The notes beneath the pieces are model-generated. The model made no database searches and was not told the origin of the DNA. It worked only from the letters and a program-made list of their open reading frames with translations. A DNA stretch of 15,353 nt, from positions 1-15,353 of the forward strand of contig CAYXLW010000015.1 in assembly GCA_964466055.1 (NCBI GenBank), in the 5' to 3' direction. Numbering within the stretch: position 1 is the first letter of the stretch; every line of letters begins with the position of its first letter. The stretch comes from CAYXLW01 sp964466055. GTDB lineage: Bacteria > Patescibacteriota > Gracilibacteria > GCA-2401425. The translations under genes and the position numbers were made by a program. This document shows positions 1-7,451 of this stretch, piece after piece.

Positions 1-257
1 CTTAAATAATTATATTTTAAAGATATTCGTAATTGAGCCATAATAAATCCCCAAACAACAAACCCAATCATACATCCTGTAAAATATACACTGTTATATA
101 TTACAAGTAATATTACGGATTTTGTTTGTAAGAATATGAATGTATTTAGGAATATTTCTGTGATTATTTGTGCAAATTCATAAATTAAAAACAAGAAGAT
201 CATTGTTCTTGTTGTTGTTGAGAGTGATTTAAGACGAACGAATGTTTTTTGAAGCAT
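1..257 (-). CDS. Partial membrane protein, probable MFS-type transporter N-terminus
   Basis: An open frame starts at ATG (complement of 255-257) and runs without a stop to the left edge, giving 85 codons; the C-terminal part lies outside the window. The product starts with a short basic stretch (MLQKTFVRLKSL). It then has a hydrophobic helix at about residues 18-45 and a second at about 47-75, followed by a polar/basic turn (MAQLRISLKY). Two helices joined by a short loop, with the second rich in Gly and aromatic residues (TGCMIGFVVWGF), resemble the first helices of major facilitator transporters. No diagnostic motif is complete, so the family call is an inference. It starts 39 bp after the stop of the radical SAM gene on the same strand and probably shares its transcript. 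No Shine-Dalgarno sequence precedes the ATG. Confidence 0.6.
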   Translation of the reverse strand, partial: MLQKTFVRLKSLSTTTRTMIFLFLIYEFAQIITEIFLNTFIFLQTKSVILLVIYNSVYFTGCMIGFVVWGFIMAQLRISLKYNYL

Positions 258-296
258 TTATAAATTTATTTTCGTTTTTTATATTAGCTATTCATT

Positions 297-1901
297 TCAA
301 TTTAAAATACCAAATTTATTACTAGGCCAATATCCTTCAAATACATCATTTGAAGGAGGATATTTATCAAATAGTTTTTCAATAATATTGTCATCGAATC
401 CGCTTAATAAAAAATACAAACCAATTTCCCAAATATTCCAGGTAGTATATTTTCTATCTTCTTTACAAAAAAATTTTTCATCTTTACTTAAATCGTTTAA
501 AAAACTTTCAAAATTAAAATTTTCTCCATATTTTTTTATAAAATTATCTGAATGAATTTCAGTATAAGCTTTTATTTTCTCTGGATTTTCAAGCAAGTAA
601 TTTCTAACTATATTTAAATAATAAGATACTCCTTGAATTTGACTAGGATAGTCATCATCTAAATCATCTAAAAAATCAAAAAATGTAATATTGGGAGTGT
701 TTTGATCTCTCTCTAACATTAATCCCTCTATTTGTGGAGCAATTAAACAGTCTCTTTTTTCAACTTTTCCATTTTTATTAACCATTCTTAATGGTAAAAA
801 ATTATACCTATGCTCTTTTTCTGAGCACTGAAAAAACCACTCTGTGTCTTCTTTTACTTTCTCCACCCAAAGTCCTTCAGGGAAAAGAGGAGCCTGAGGC
901 ATAGCATAGTATAAATAACATCCATCGGGAGTTAATGTAGCCCCATCTTTTGTAGTAATAGTTTCTAATGAAACATCTTTAAAGCTATATTTATCTCCCC
1001 CAGGTAAATCTAATCCTGATAATTCTGAATCCATATGAACCACTAATTCAGATTTATCATTACCACGCATTCCCAGTATTTTCTTAATTTCTTCATTTAA
1101 ATCACTTTCCATAAAAGATTTCTGAGTTCTATCCCCCCATATTCTTTTTTTCAACTCTTCAGAAAATAAATTTCTATTTTTTTTAGATATAGAAACTCTA
1201 ATTAATGTATTTGATTCCCATATTGCTTTTAAAGTTTCTAAAGATGAGTTCTTAGGAATATTTGTAGTCAATTGACATTCTTTTCCTGTTATATTTTTAA
1301 ATAATTTAATCCTTTCCTCAATATCAGGAAGATTTAAAGGATCTGTTCTCCAATATAAAGGAATATCATCTTGACTTAAACCCTCTTCAGCAGACAAAAG
1401 AACTAGTAATTCTTCGAAAACATTTTTTTCAATTACTGCTCTACTTAGCTTTAATGCATTTAAAAAACAATCACTACAAGCATTTGGACAGCCTATTTCT
1501 GATACAATTTTATTTACAGTTTTCCTAATAGCTGACAACAAGTGATATAAATTACCAGGAATAATGTCATTAATTGAAGGATAATATTTATTACTTGTTT
1601 CACGTTTTCCTAATTTCAATAACGAAGACTTTAAATCATTTGCAAATTTTTGTAATTCCAAGTCTTCAGAATATCTCTTTGAAAGTAACCTGACAATATC
1701 CCACAGTGTTATTTCAATGATTTCAGGCAATCTATTACTATCATTAATTTCATCAATTAAAACATAAATTTTATCCTTAATCTCTTCTGTTTTCGCACCA
1801 ATAAAATCCCAAAGTCCTACTTTATCAACTAATCTAATATTTGAGAAAGTTGTTTTTATTTCTTTAGAAAATATACTACGATTTTCTGAAACATTTCCCA
1901 T
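297..1901 (-). CDS. Divergent radical SAM protein
   Basis: This 534-residue protein carries the radical SAM cluster motif CxxxCxxC as GCPNACSDCFLNA, with cysteines at residues 138, 142 and 145. These would hold a [4Fe-4S] cluster that cleaves S-adenosylmethionine. After the motif come TIM-barrel-like segments: PLYWRTDPLN (181-190), QLTTNIP (210-216) and RVSISKKNR (235-243). The first 137 residues are helical and charged, so the motif sits unusually far from the N-terminus. The remaining cysteines (209, 328, 359, 385, 479) are scattered, so no SPASM or twitch auxiliary-cluster motif is evident. Residues 408-417 are acidic (FDFLDDLDDD). The substrate is unknown. It is probably first in an operon with the downstream membrane protein. 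The start is the first ATG after a TTGACA-containing promoter region. The class call is fairly secure; the function is open. Confidence 0.8.
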   Translation of the reverse strand: MGNVSENRSIFSKEIKTTFSNIRLVDKVGLWDFIGAKTEEIKDKIYVLIDEINDSNRLPEIIEITLWDIVRLLSKRYSEDLELQKFANDLKSSLLKLGKRETSNKYYPSINDIIPGNLYHLLSAIRKTVNKIVSEIGCPNACSDCFLNALKLSRAVIEKNVFEELLVLLSAEEGLSQDDIPLYWRTDPLNLPDIEERIKLFKNITGKECQLTTNIPKNSSLETLKAIWESNTLIRVSISKKNRNLFSEELKKRIWGDRTQKSFMESDLNEEIKKILGMRGNDKSELVVHMDSELSGLDLPGGDKYSFKDVSLETITTKDGATLTPDGCYLYYAMPQAPLFPEGLWVEKVKEDTEWFFQCSEKEHRYNFLPLRMVNKNGKVEKRDCLIAPQIEGLMLERDQNTPNITFFDFLDDLDDDYPSQIQGVSYYLNIVRNYLLENPEKIKAYTEIHSDNFIKKYGENFNFESFLNDLSKDEKFFCKEDRKYTTWNIWEIGLYFLLSGFDDNIIEKLFDKYPPSNDVFEGYWPSNKFGILN

Positions 1902-1927
1902 ATATATAGATTTTAAATCAAGATCAT

Positions 1928-1956
1928 AGCCTATATTTTATAAGAAAATATGTCAA
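1928..1956 (-). promoter_or_regulatory. Candidate sigma70 promoter for the radical SAM gene
   Basis: On the minus strand a perfect -35 hexamer TTGACA (complement of 1951-1956) lies about 50 bp upstream of the ATG. At 17-bp spacing the -10 would be TAGGCT (1928-1933), which is weak. At 15-bp spacing it would be TATAGG (1930-1935). The -35 is convincing and the -10 is ambiguous. Confidence 0.4.
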
Positions 1957-2083
1957 TATATATAATCAATTTTTGCCTAGAATATTGGACAACCTTAGAA
2001 CTGTTTTGATTAAACAAAAAGGATATATTTTTTATACTCCCGAATTAAGATGATTCGCAGGAATTTCAATATTAATTTATAAT

Positions 2084-2111
2084 TTGAATGAATCAAAAAA
2101 TTTGCTATCTT
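2084..2111 (+). promoter_or_regulatory. Candidate sigma70 promoter for alaS
   Basis: TTGAAT (2084-2089) and TATCTT (2106-2111) are separated by 16 bp. They would start transcription near 2118, about 20 nt before the alaS ATG. The rest of the 238-bp divergent gap (1902-2139) shows no gene, T-box or riboswitch-like structure that I can recognise. Confidence 0.4.
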
Positions 2112-2139
2112 TACCAATGCATATAGTTAAACAAAAGCA

Positions 2140-4011
2140 ATGAAATCATTTACATCAAAAGAAATTAGAGAAATATTTCTTAACTTTTTCAAAGAAAAAG
2201 AACATGCAATAATATCTTCAGCCTCCGTAGTACCTGAAAATGATCCTACTGTCTTATTTAATACAGCAGGGATGCAACCTTTAGTCCATTACCTCCTTGG
2301 ACAACAACACCCAGAAGGAAAAAGACTAGCAAATGTACAAAAATGCATACGCACAAATGATTTAGAAGAAGTAGGAGATGACACTCACCTCACCTTCTTT
2401 GAAATGTTAGGAAACTGGTCACTAGGAGATTATTTTAAAGAACAATCCATAGCATGGTCATACGAACTACTAACATCTTCAAAATATTTAGGAATACCAC
2501 CCAAGATGCTATCGATCACGGTTTTTAAGGGAGATAAAGATGCACCAAAAGATGAAGAATCAGCTAAAATTTGGGAATCTTTAAATATCTCTAAAAAAAG
2601 AATTTCATATATGGGGAAAAAAGATAACTGGTGGGGACCTGCAGGACAAACAGGTCCTTGCGGTCCAGATACAGAAATATTTTATTGGGTAGGAGAAGAA
2701 ACTCCTTACGAAAATGCTAATGTAGAAGAAAATGATTTAAATTGGATGGAAATTTGGAACAATGTTTTTATGGAATACACAAAAGATAAAGATGGAAATT
2801 TTGCAAAAGCATCTCAACAAAATGTAGACACTGGAATGGGACTAGAACGAGTTACAACAGTTTTAAATGGTAAAAAATCTGTTTACGATACTGATGTTTT
2901 TGAGGAAATTTTACAAAGCATAGAAAAAATCACTAATAAAAAATATACTAAAGGAATAGTTATTAATGAGAAAAATTTTGATAGTAAAGAAGAAACAATA
3001 CAAACAGTTAAACAAATGAGAATCATAGCAGATCATTCAAGAACTGCTGTAATTATGATCTCAGATGGCATTTCCCCTTCAAATGTAGATCAAGGCTATA
3101 TATTAAGGAGATTAATTAGAAGAGCAATTAGGTCCGCTTATAAATTAGGAGTAGACAAAAATTTTCTTGGAGAAATCGCAGAAATTGTAATTAGAAAGTT
3201 TGAAAACATTTATCCATCAATAAAAGAAAATAAACAAAAAATTATAAATGAAATAGAAAAGGAAGAAGAGAGATTTAGAAAAACCTTAAGCTCAGGACTT
3301 AAAGAGTTTGAAAAACTTGTAAAAGGATTTCAAATTGCACTTGAACGAACAGGGAAAGAAATTACAACTATTTCAGGAGATAAAGCATTTAAACTCTATG
3401 ATACTTATGGATTCCCAATTGAAATGACTGAAGAATTAGCTAAAGAAAATAATTTAAAAGTTGACAAGGAAGGATTTGAAGAGGCATTTAAAAATCATCA
3501 AGAAAAATCACGACTTGCTTCTGAACAAAAATTTAAAGGAGGACTTGCAGATAATAGTGAAAAACCGACAGCACTCCATACTGCTACTCACTTACTACAT
3601 CAAGCTTTAAGAAACATTTTAGGAAGCCATGTAGAACAGAAAGGTTCAAATATTACAGTAGATAGATTAAGATTTGATTTTTCCCATCCTGAAAAACTTA
3701 CAAATGAAGAAATTAAAAAAGTTGAGAATATTGTTAATGAGCAAATTAAGAAAGATTTAGAAATAAGAATGGAAGAAATGACTGTCAAGCAAGCAAAAGA
3801 ACAAGGTGCTATTGGACTTTTTGGGGATAAATATGGAGAAAAAGTTAAAGTCTATACTATAGGTAATCCTGATAAATTGGGACAATTTTTTTCTAAGGAA
3901 ATATGCGGAGGTCCTCATGTTGAAAAAACTGGTAACATGGGTAAGTTTAAAATAAAAAAAGAGCAGGCTAGTAGTGCAGGGATTAGAAGAATTAAAGCAG
4001 TTTTAGAATAA
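2140..4011 (+). CDS. alaS: Alanine--tRNA ligase, short form without C-Ala domain
   Basis: Charges tRNA-Ala with alanine in the cytoplasm. The N-terminal class II catalytic core is clear: FLNFFKEKEH, VLFNTAGMQPLVHYLLG, RTNDLEEVG, HLTFFEMLGNWSLGDYF (83-99), PAGQTGPCGPDTEIFYW (167-183) and GMGLERV (232-238). The tRNA-recognition region follows (ADHSRTAVIMISDG, QGYILRRLIRRAIR). The editing domain keeps its four zinc/active-site ligands: H480 and H484 (HTATH), C589 and H593 (CGGPH). The protein ends at residue 623, just after the editing fold (SSAGIRRIKAVLE), whereas typical bacterial AlaRS is about 850-900 residues and adds a coiled coil plus the DHHA1-type C-Ala domain. The end is a real TAA followed by a separate gene, so this is a naturally short form rather than a window effect. 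It is followed 42 bp later by a hypothetical gene on the same strand. Confidence 0.97.
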   Translation: MKSFTSKEIREIFLNFFKEKEHAIISSASVVPENDPTVLFNTAGMQPLVHYLLGQQHPEGKRLANVQKCIRTNDLEEVGDDTHLTFFEMLGNWSLGDYFKEQSIAWSYELLTSSKYLGIPPKMLSITVFKGDKDAPKDEESAKIWESLNISKKRISYMGKKDNWWGPAGQTGPCGPDTEIFYWVGEETPYENANVEENDLNWMEIWNNVFMEYTKDKDGNFAKASQQNVDTGMGLERVTTVLNGKKSVYDTDVFEEILQSIEKITNKKYTKGIVINEKNFDSKEETIQTVKQMRIIADHSRTAVIMISDGISPSNVDQGYILRRLIRRAIRSAYKLGVDKNFLGEIAEIVIRKFENIYPSIKENKQKIINEIEKEEERFRKTLSSGLKEFEKLVKGFQIALERTGKEITTISGDKAFKLYDTYGFPIEMTEELAKENNLKVDKEGFEEAFKNHQEKSRLASEQKFKGGLADNSEKPTALHTATHLLHQALRNILGSHVEQKGSNITVDRLRFDFSHPEKLTNEEIKKVENIVNEQIKKDLEIRMEEMTVKQAKEQGAIGLFGDKYGEKVKVYTIGNPDKLGQFFSKEICGGPHVEKTGNMGKFKIKKEQASSAGIRRIKAVLE

Positions 4012-4053
4012 ATAAGTAAAAAGCTTGAATTTTATAAAATTAAAAACTTATAT

Positions 4054-4872
4054 ATGAGTAAAATCCAAAACTTAATAAACGCAGTTATTAATGAAAAAGA
4101 AATAATTCCATACATCAACCTAGATAAAAATAATAAATATTTAGGATGGGTATACGACTTTAATCTTAATCTTCCAAATGGAGAAAAAATGAGTTTAGAT
4201 TTAAAAAAAGAGCATGATTTATTTTTACTATTTATTTTAGCATCGGCATGGTCTAGGTCTGGATACTGGGAAGATGCAGCCTATTTTGTTACATATATAA
4301 AATCATTTAGTAAAGGATATAAAAACTACAAAGAATATTGGCAAAACGATAAAAATATAGATAATGAAATTAAAAATAGAAAAGAAAATGCTGTTAAAGT
4401 TAGCAATATATGCAAAGGAATATTACAAAGAAAAACAGTAAGCTTTAGAAAAGACTACTATTTAAGTATAAAAGTATTAGCAAGCAATTGGGATGAAATA
4501 TTATATAATTTAAAGAAATCTGAAATAGATAATAATTTCCTTATTTTTATAAAATATATACGTAGTATTAAAGGTCTTGGTATGAGGAATAATAGAATGA
4601 ATATAAAAATACCATTAATTTTAAGAGAATTAAGATGCCAAAAAATATACAACAATATTCTAGGTGAATATTGTTGTGTTCCAGATGAAAGAGTTAATGA
4701 TGCAGTTAAAGATATTGGAATAGAAATTATAAAAAAGAATTCTAAAAAGATAATTGATGATTATAGTTTAAACAAAACATTAAAAGCTTCTAAATTTATA
4801 TATGATAATTTTGGTGATTTATATGATATTCCATTGTTTGCTTATGAGGACTTAAAAAAATATAATATTTAA
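4054..4872 (+). CDS. Uncharacterised helical protein, possible HhH-GPD-like fold
   Basis: This 272-residue soluble protein has no signal peptide or membrane helix, and I do not recognise it by name. It is largely helical. A segment at about 168-192 (KYIRSIKGLGMRN, then KIPLILREL) has the shape of a helix-hairpin-helix with a GLG turn. It is followed by EYCCVPDERVNDAVKDIG (205-222), where VPDERV sits where HhH-GPD DNA glycosylases have their xVDxxV aspartate. That makes a divergent base-excision glycosylase-like protein a reasonable guess, but it rests on local resemblance only. The cysteines (C120, C195, C207, C208) do not form the usual glycosylase iron-sulphur pattern. The gene follows alaS by 42 bp and is probably cotranscribed from the alaS promoter, since no separate promoter stands out. 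Transcription would end at the terminator about 20 bp downstream. Confidence 0.7.
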   Translation: MSKIQNLINAVINEKEIIPYINLDKNNKYLGWVYDFNLNLPNGEKMSLDLKKEHDLFLLFILASAWSRSGYWEDAAYFVTYIKSFSKGYKNYKEYWQNDKNIDNEIKNRKENAVKVSNICKGILQRKTVSFRKDYYLSIKVLASNWDEILYNLKKSEIDNNFLIFIKYIRSIKGLGMRNNRMNIKIPLILRELRCQKIYNNILGEYCCVPDERVNDAVKDIGIEIIKKNSKKIIDDYSLNKTLKASKFIYDNFGDLYDIPLFAYEDLKKYNI

Positions 4873-4891
4873 ATTTTTCATAAAAAAACAC

Positions 4892-4924
4892 AAAAAAGGT
4901 GCAAACTAAAGTTCACACCTTTTT
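4892..4924. terminator. Bidirectional intrinsic terminator
   Basis: AAAAAGGTG (4893-4901) pairs with CACCTTTTT (4916-4924). An inner AAC/GTT pairing follows across a small internal loop. The stem is flanked by A-runs on the left and T-runs on the right, so it can terminate on either strand. It lies in the 76-bp gap between the convergent gene ending at 4872 and rplL ending at 4949. Confidence 0.85.
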
Positions 4925-4948
4925 AAACTTTGAAATATTTCTTAAAAA

Positions 4949-5365
4949 CTATGCAAGTTCAACAGTAGCTCCTGCTGCCTCAAGTTTTTTCTTCATTTCC
5001 TCAGCTTCTTCTTTTTTCACGTTTTCCTTTATATTAGATGGAGCACCATCAACAAGATCTTTAGATTCTTTTAGTCCAAGCCCTGTAATTTCTTTAACAG
5101 CTTTAATTACATTGATTTTACCGTCACCCGCAGTAACTAATCTCACATTGAACTCAGTTTTTTCAGGAGCATCTTCTTTAGAATCACCTCCTCCAGCATT
5201 AGCGCCGGCAACTGCAACTGCAACTGGTGCTGATGCACTAACTCCAAACTCTACTTCCATGTGTTTTACAAGATTCGCAAGATCAAGAACTGAAAGAGTT
5301 TTTACAGCCTCAAGGATTTTTGCAGCATCCTTTGATAATTCTGGTAATTTTTTTTCGTCTGACAT
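4949..5365 (-). CDS. rplL: Large ribosomal subunit protein bL12 (L7/L12)
   Basis: The stalk protein of the 50S subunit, present as several dimers bound to L10, recruits and stimulates translational GTPases. The 138 residues show the classic layout. The helical dimerisation domain is at about 1-42 (LSVLDLANLVKHMEVEFGVS). The flexible hinge is rich in Ala, Gly and Val at about 43-66 (APVAVAVAGANAGGG). The globular C-terminal domain is at about 68-138 (EKTEFNVRLV, KINVIKAVKEITGLGLKESK, DLVDGAPSNIKENV). It is slightly longer than the usual 120-130 residues because of the hinge. It lies 51 bp downstream of rplJ as the second gene of the operon and ends against a bidirectional terminator. No rpoB follows, unlike the common rplJL-rpoBC order. 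There is no Shine-Dalgarno sequence before its ATG. Confidence 0.98.
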   Translation of the reverse strand: MSDEKKLPELSKDAAKILEAVKTLSVLDLANLVKHMEVEFGVSASAPVAVAVAGANAGGGDSKEDAPEKTEFNVRLVTAGDGKINVIKAVKEITGLGLKESKDLVDGAPSNIKENVKKEEAEEMKKKLEAAGATVELA

Positions 5366-5416
5366 AATTGAAAATGATTAAATAATAATATAATAAATAT
5401 TTATAAGTTTTTTAAC

Positions 5417-5950
5417 TTACACAGCTTTTTCTAGGTTTTCTTTGTGAGCATTAAGAACTCTAACAAACCCTGCTACAACTCCTGAAGAACATGAAACAAA
5501 TCCTTGCAATGGAGCCATAAATGTCCCCATAAGTTTTGCAAGAAGAACTTCCCTTGAAGGTAAATCTGCAAGCTCTTTTACTTCCGCAAGTCCTAACGCT
5601 CTTCCTTCGAAAATTCCTCCTTTAAGTACAACATTCTTAGATGTTTTAGCTATTTTATTAATTTCTTGTGGACCTGTTGTTGGTTCACCATAACTGAAAG
5701 TAACTGCTATTTGCCCTTCTAATGCTTCATCTGAAATTTCTTCAACTCCTATTTCTTTAGCAGCAAGCCTGATAAGCGTTTTTTTTGTAACTTTTAACTC
5801 AGCATTTCTTTCTCTTAATGCTCTTCTTAATTTTTGTTGATCTGCTACTGAAACCCCTTTAAGTACAGTAAAAACAATAGATTTTGCTTCTTTCATTTTT
5901 TCTATAAGTTGTTTTAACATTTCTTCTTTTTGTTCTTTTGAGATAGCCAT
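5417..5950 (-). CDS. rplJ: Large ribosomal subunit protein uL10
   Basis: Forms the base of the ribosomal stalk, binding 23S rRNA with its N-terminal domain and the L7/L12 dimers with its C-terminal helix. The 177 residues match the family in length and layout. The N-terminal part is KEQKEEMLKQLIEKMKEAKS followed by LKGVSVADQQKLRRALRERN. KVTKKTLIRLAAKE sits near residues 53-66. The central domain is VTFSYGEPTTGPQEINK, VVLKGGIFEG and LPSREVLLAKLMG. The C-terminal helix is FVRVLNAHKENLEKA. It is the first gene of an rplJ-rplL operon that stands alone, with no rplK-rplA upstream because a divergent gene starts at 6218. Its leader contains an intrinsic terminator that would have to be read through, consistent with autogenous attenuation. 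No Shine-Dalgarno sequence is visible before ATG. Confidence 0.97.
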   Translation of the reverse strand: MAISKEQKEEMLKQLIEKMKEAKSIVFTVLKGVSVADQQKLRRALRERNAELKVTKKTLIRLAAKEIGVEEISDEALEGQIAVTFSYGEPTTGPQEINKIAKTSKNVVLKGGIFEGRALGLAEVKELADLPSREVLLAKLMGTFMAPLQGFVSCSSGVVAGFVRVLNAHKENLEKAV

Positions 5951-6117
5951 GTTATGAGAGAATTAATATTTTAAAGTAATATAATTTTATAAACAAAAAA
6001 ATCTACTGTTACAATGTAGATTTGTTGAATGATAAAACTAAATGAATTTAATCCGATAGTCTTTACACCTCATGAGGACTTCTAGAAAAACAATTTCTTG
6101 CCTCATTTCTACAATGC
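5951..6117 (-). promoter_or_regulatory. rplJ leader RNA, putative L10-type autoregulatory leader
   Basis: The predicted start site near 6117 leaves an untranslated leader of about 167 nt before rplJ. It holds a small hairpin region closed by AGTC/GACT (6058-6080) around a CCTC/GAGG palindrome, and then a terminator hairpin (5995-6023). Upstream in the leader, TGTAGA (within complement 6107-6116) is complementary to TCTACA in the 5' arm of the terminator, so an alternative antiterminator pairing is possible. Autoregulation of rplJL by L10(L12)4 through transcription attenuation is established in Bacillus subtilis. That the same mechanism applies here is inference. I could not match the L10-leader consensus base by base. 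Confidence 0.5.
5995..6023 (-). terminator. Intrinsic terminator (attenuator) in the rplJ leader
   Basis: On the minus strand AAATCTAC (complement 6016-6023) pairs with GTAGATTT (complement 5999-6006) across a 9-nt loop. It runs into seven T residues (complement 5995-6001). It lies between the promoter and rplJ, 44 bp before the ATG, so it can only act as a leader attenuator. Confidence 0.7.
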
Positions 6118-6123
6118 GGAGGC

Positions 6124-6151
6124 ATTCTATTTAAAAAGATAAAAAAGTCAA
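6124..6151 (-). promoter_or_regulatory. Promoter of the rplJ-rplL operon
   Basis: TTGACT (complement 6146-6151) and TAGAAT (complement 6124-6129), each 5 of 6 to the sigma70 consensus, are separated by 16 bp on the minus strand. Transcription would start near 6117. Confidence 0.65.
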
Positions 6152-6158
6152 TTGAAAT

Positions 6159-6187
6159 TTGTAAATTTACTGAATTAATGATATAAT
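6159..6187 (+). promoter_or_regulatory. Promoter of the LPATG surface-protein gene
   Basis: TTGTAA (6159-6164) and a perfect TATAAT (6182-6187) are separated by 17 bp. They would start transcription about 23 bp before the ATG at 6218. This promoter is back to back with the rplJ promoter, and the two -35 boxes are only 7 bp apart. Confidence 0.65.
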
Positions 6188-6217
6188 AGAACGACGCAAA
6201 AATTAATAAAAACAAAA

Positions 6218-7444
6218 ATGAAAACAACACAAACTATTAAAACAGCTTTATTATCAATTTTAACCATTTTTTCAGGACTATTTTCAGCTTATGCTGAAGC
6301 TCCAAATAACGTAATTGGAGATGTTGAGCTTTCAGTAAAACCTGAAGGGATTGAAGTTTCATGGCAAGGGACAAAAAACACTAATGGAACTCCAGTTGAT
6401 CATTATAGAGTTTATGTTGATGCTAAATCAATCGAAGATTCAGAAAAATACTCAGAGTATATTGATACTTCTGATAATATTACTACACTTGTTGTAAAAA
6501 GCTTTAAAGAAACCCCTTTTATTCTGGGGCAAAGTTATTATTTTTCTGTTACAGCAATAAATTCTGAAGGAGAAGAAAGTACGGGATATTCACAAGAATC
6601 CACTATAATTTTCACAGAAGTAAATACTGTATCTGATGAAGAATTACTACAGCTAACATCTGTTGAAGCTAAAGACAAAAATACTGTTATTGTTAATTTC
6701 AATAAAGAAGTAAAAATCCCTGAAAATTCTACTAGTGCATTCGTTATACAAAGTAATTCAGGAGAAAGATTAAAAGTACTAAGTGTTGAAACTCAGGAGA
6801 ATGGAACAAGTGTTAGAATTACAACCGAAGATCAAGCTGAAATGCTAGAATATACTGTTACCGCATTTTCTTCAGTTACAGATTTAAGTGGAATACCTAT
6901 TGTAAGTGGAGTTACAGATTACAATACATTTATTGGTATGGGAGATTCTGAGGAAGTTCTACATAAATCTGGTCCAGTATTAGAAGAAAATGGTGGAGGT
7001 GAAGTAGTTCTTACTAATGAAGAGGTTATAAATACAAATTCTGAAGTAGAAGGTGATAAGACACCTCCAGAAGATGTAACAAATTTATCTCCTTCTTATA
7101 GGTTAAATGAAGGAGAGAAAAATTATATTGTTGATTTAAATTGGACAGCATCTAAAAATTCTGCAGGAGATTTAGACTATCAAAATTATAGATACCAAGT
7201 TAATAACGAAGAATTAAGACAAGCTATAAAAATAGAAAAAGATAAAACTTCGTATCAAACAGTTTTAAATGGAGGTAAAAGATATACATTTAAAATTTCA
7301 ACTGTAGATAATGTTGGTAATGAAAGTGTTGGATCTCTTACTTCAATAATTTTACCAGCAACAGGACCTGCTTTACTTTTAGGTATAACAGGAATTATTT
7401 CAGCTTTAGGAGCTGGATATGTTAATAGGAGGAAGAAAAAATAA
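6218..7444 (+). CDS. Secreted FN3 protein with LPXTG-type C-terminal anchor signal
   Basis: This 408-residue surface protein has a signal peptide at about 1-28 (MKTTQTIKTALLSILTIFSG, cleavage likely after AYA). A fibronectin type III domain follows at about 30-132, with VSWQ, DHYRVYVDA and YYFSVTAINSEGEES. A beta-sandwich Ig-like domain at about 143-240 has TSVEAKDKNTVIVNFNKEV, the pattern of bacterial Ig-like adhesin domains. An acidic linker (242-280) leads to a second FN3 domain at about 282-376 (VDLNWTAS, YTFKISTVDNVGNES). The end is LPATG at 379-383, then a hydrophobic helix and the basic tail NRRKKK, the full layout of a sortase sorting signal. No sortase gene is in the window. A role in adhesion or envelope structure is inferred. 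A miniature element sits 7 bp behind the stop, and the gene's own terminator now lies beyond it. Confidence 0.85.
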   Translation: MKTTQTIKTALLSILTIFSGLFSAYAEAPNNVIGDVELSVKPEGIEVSWQGTKNTNGTPVDHYRVYVDAKSIEDSEKYSEYIDTSDNITTLVVKSFKETPFILGQSYYFSVTAINSEGEESTGYSQESTIIFTEVNTVSDEELLQLTSVEAKDKNTVIVNFNKEVKIPENSTSAFVIQSNSGERLKVLSVETQENGTSVRITTEDQAEMLEYTVTAFSSVTDLSGIPIVSGVTDYNTFIGMGDSEEVLHKSGPVLEENGGGEVVLTNEEVINTNSEVEGDKTPPEDVTNLSPSYRLNEGEKNYIVDLNWTASKNSAGDLDYQNYRYQVNNEELRQAIKIEKDKTSYQTVLNGGKRYTFKISTVDNVGNESVGSLTSIILPATGPALLLGITGIISALGAGYVNRRKKK

Positions 7445-7451
7445 CATAAAT

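Noticed and set aside
1902..2139. A precursor-peptide gene for the radical SAM protein
   Set aside because: Minus-strand frames in this gap are closed within a few codons, so no credible peptide is encoded.
4899..5381. A 160-codon plus-strand ORF
   Set aside because: It is the opposite-strand shadow of rplL, with a low-complexity Ser/Ala/Thr/Phe composition; the real gene is on the minus strand.
6099..6124. TGCCTC/GAGGCA stem at the start of the rplJ leader
   Set aside because: One arm overlaps the predicted -10 box and would not be fully transcribed, so it is probably not part of the leader RNA.
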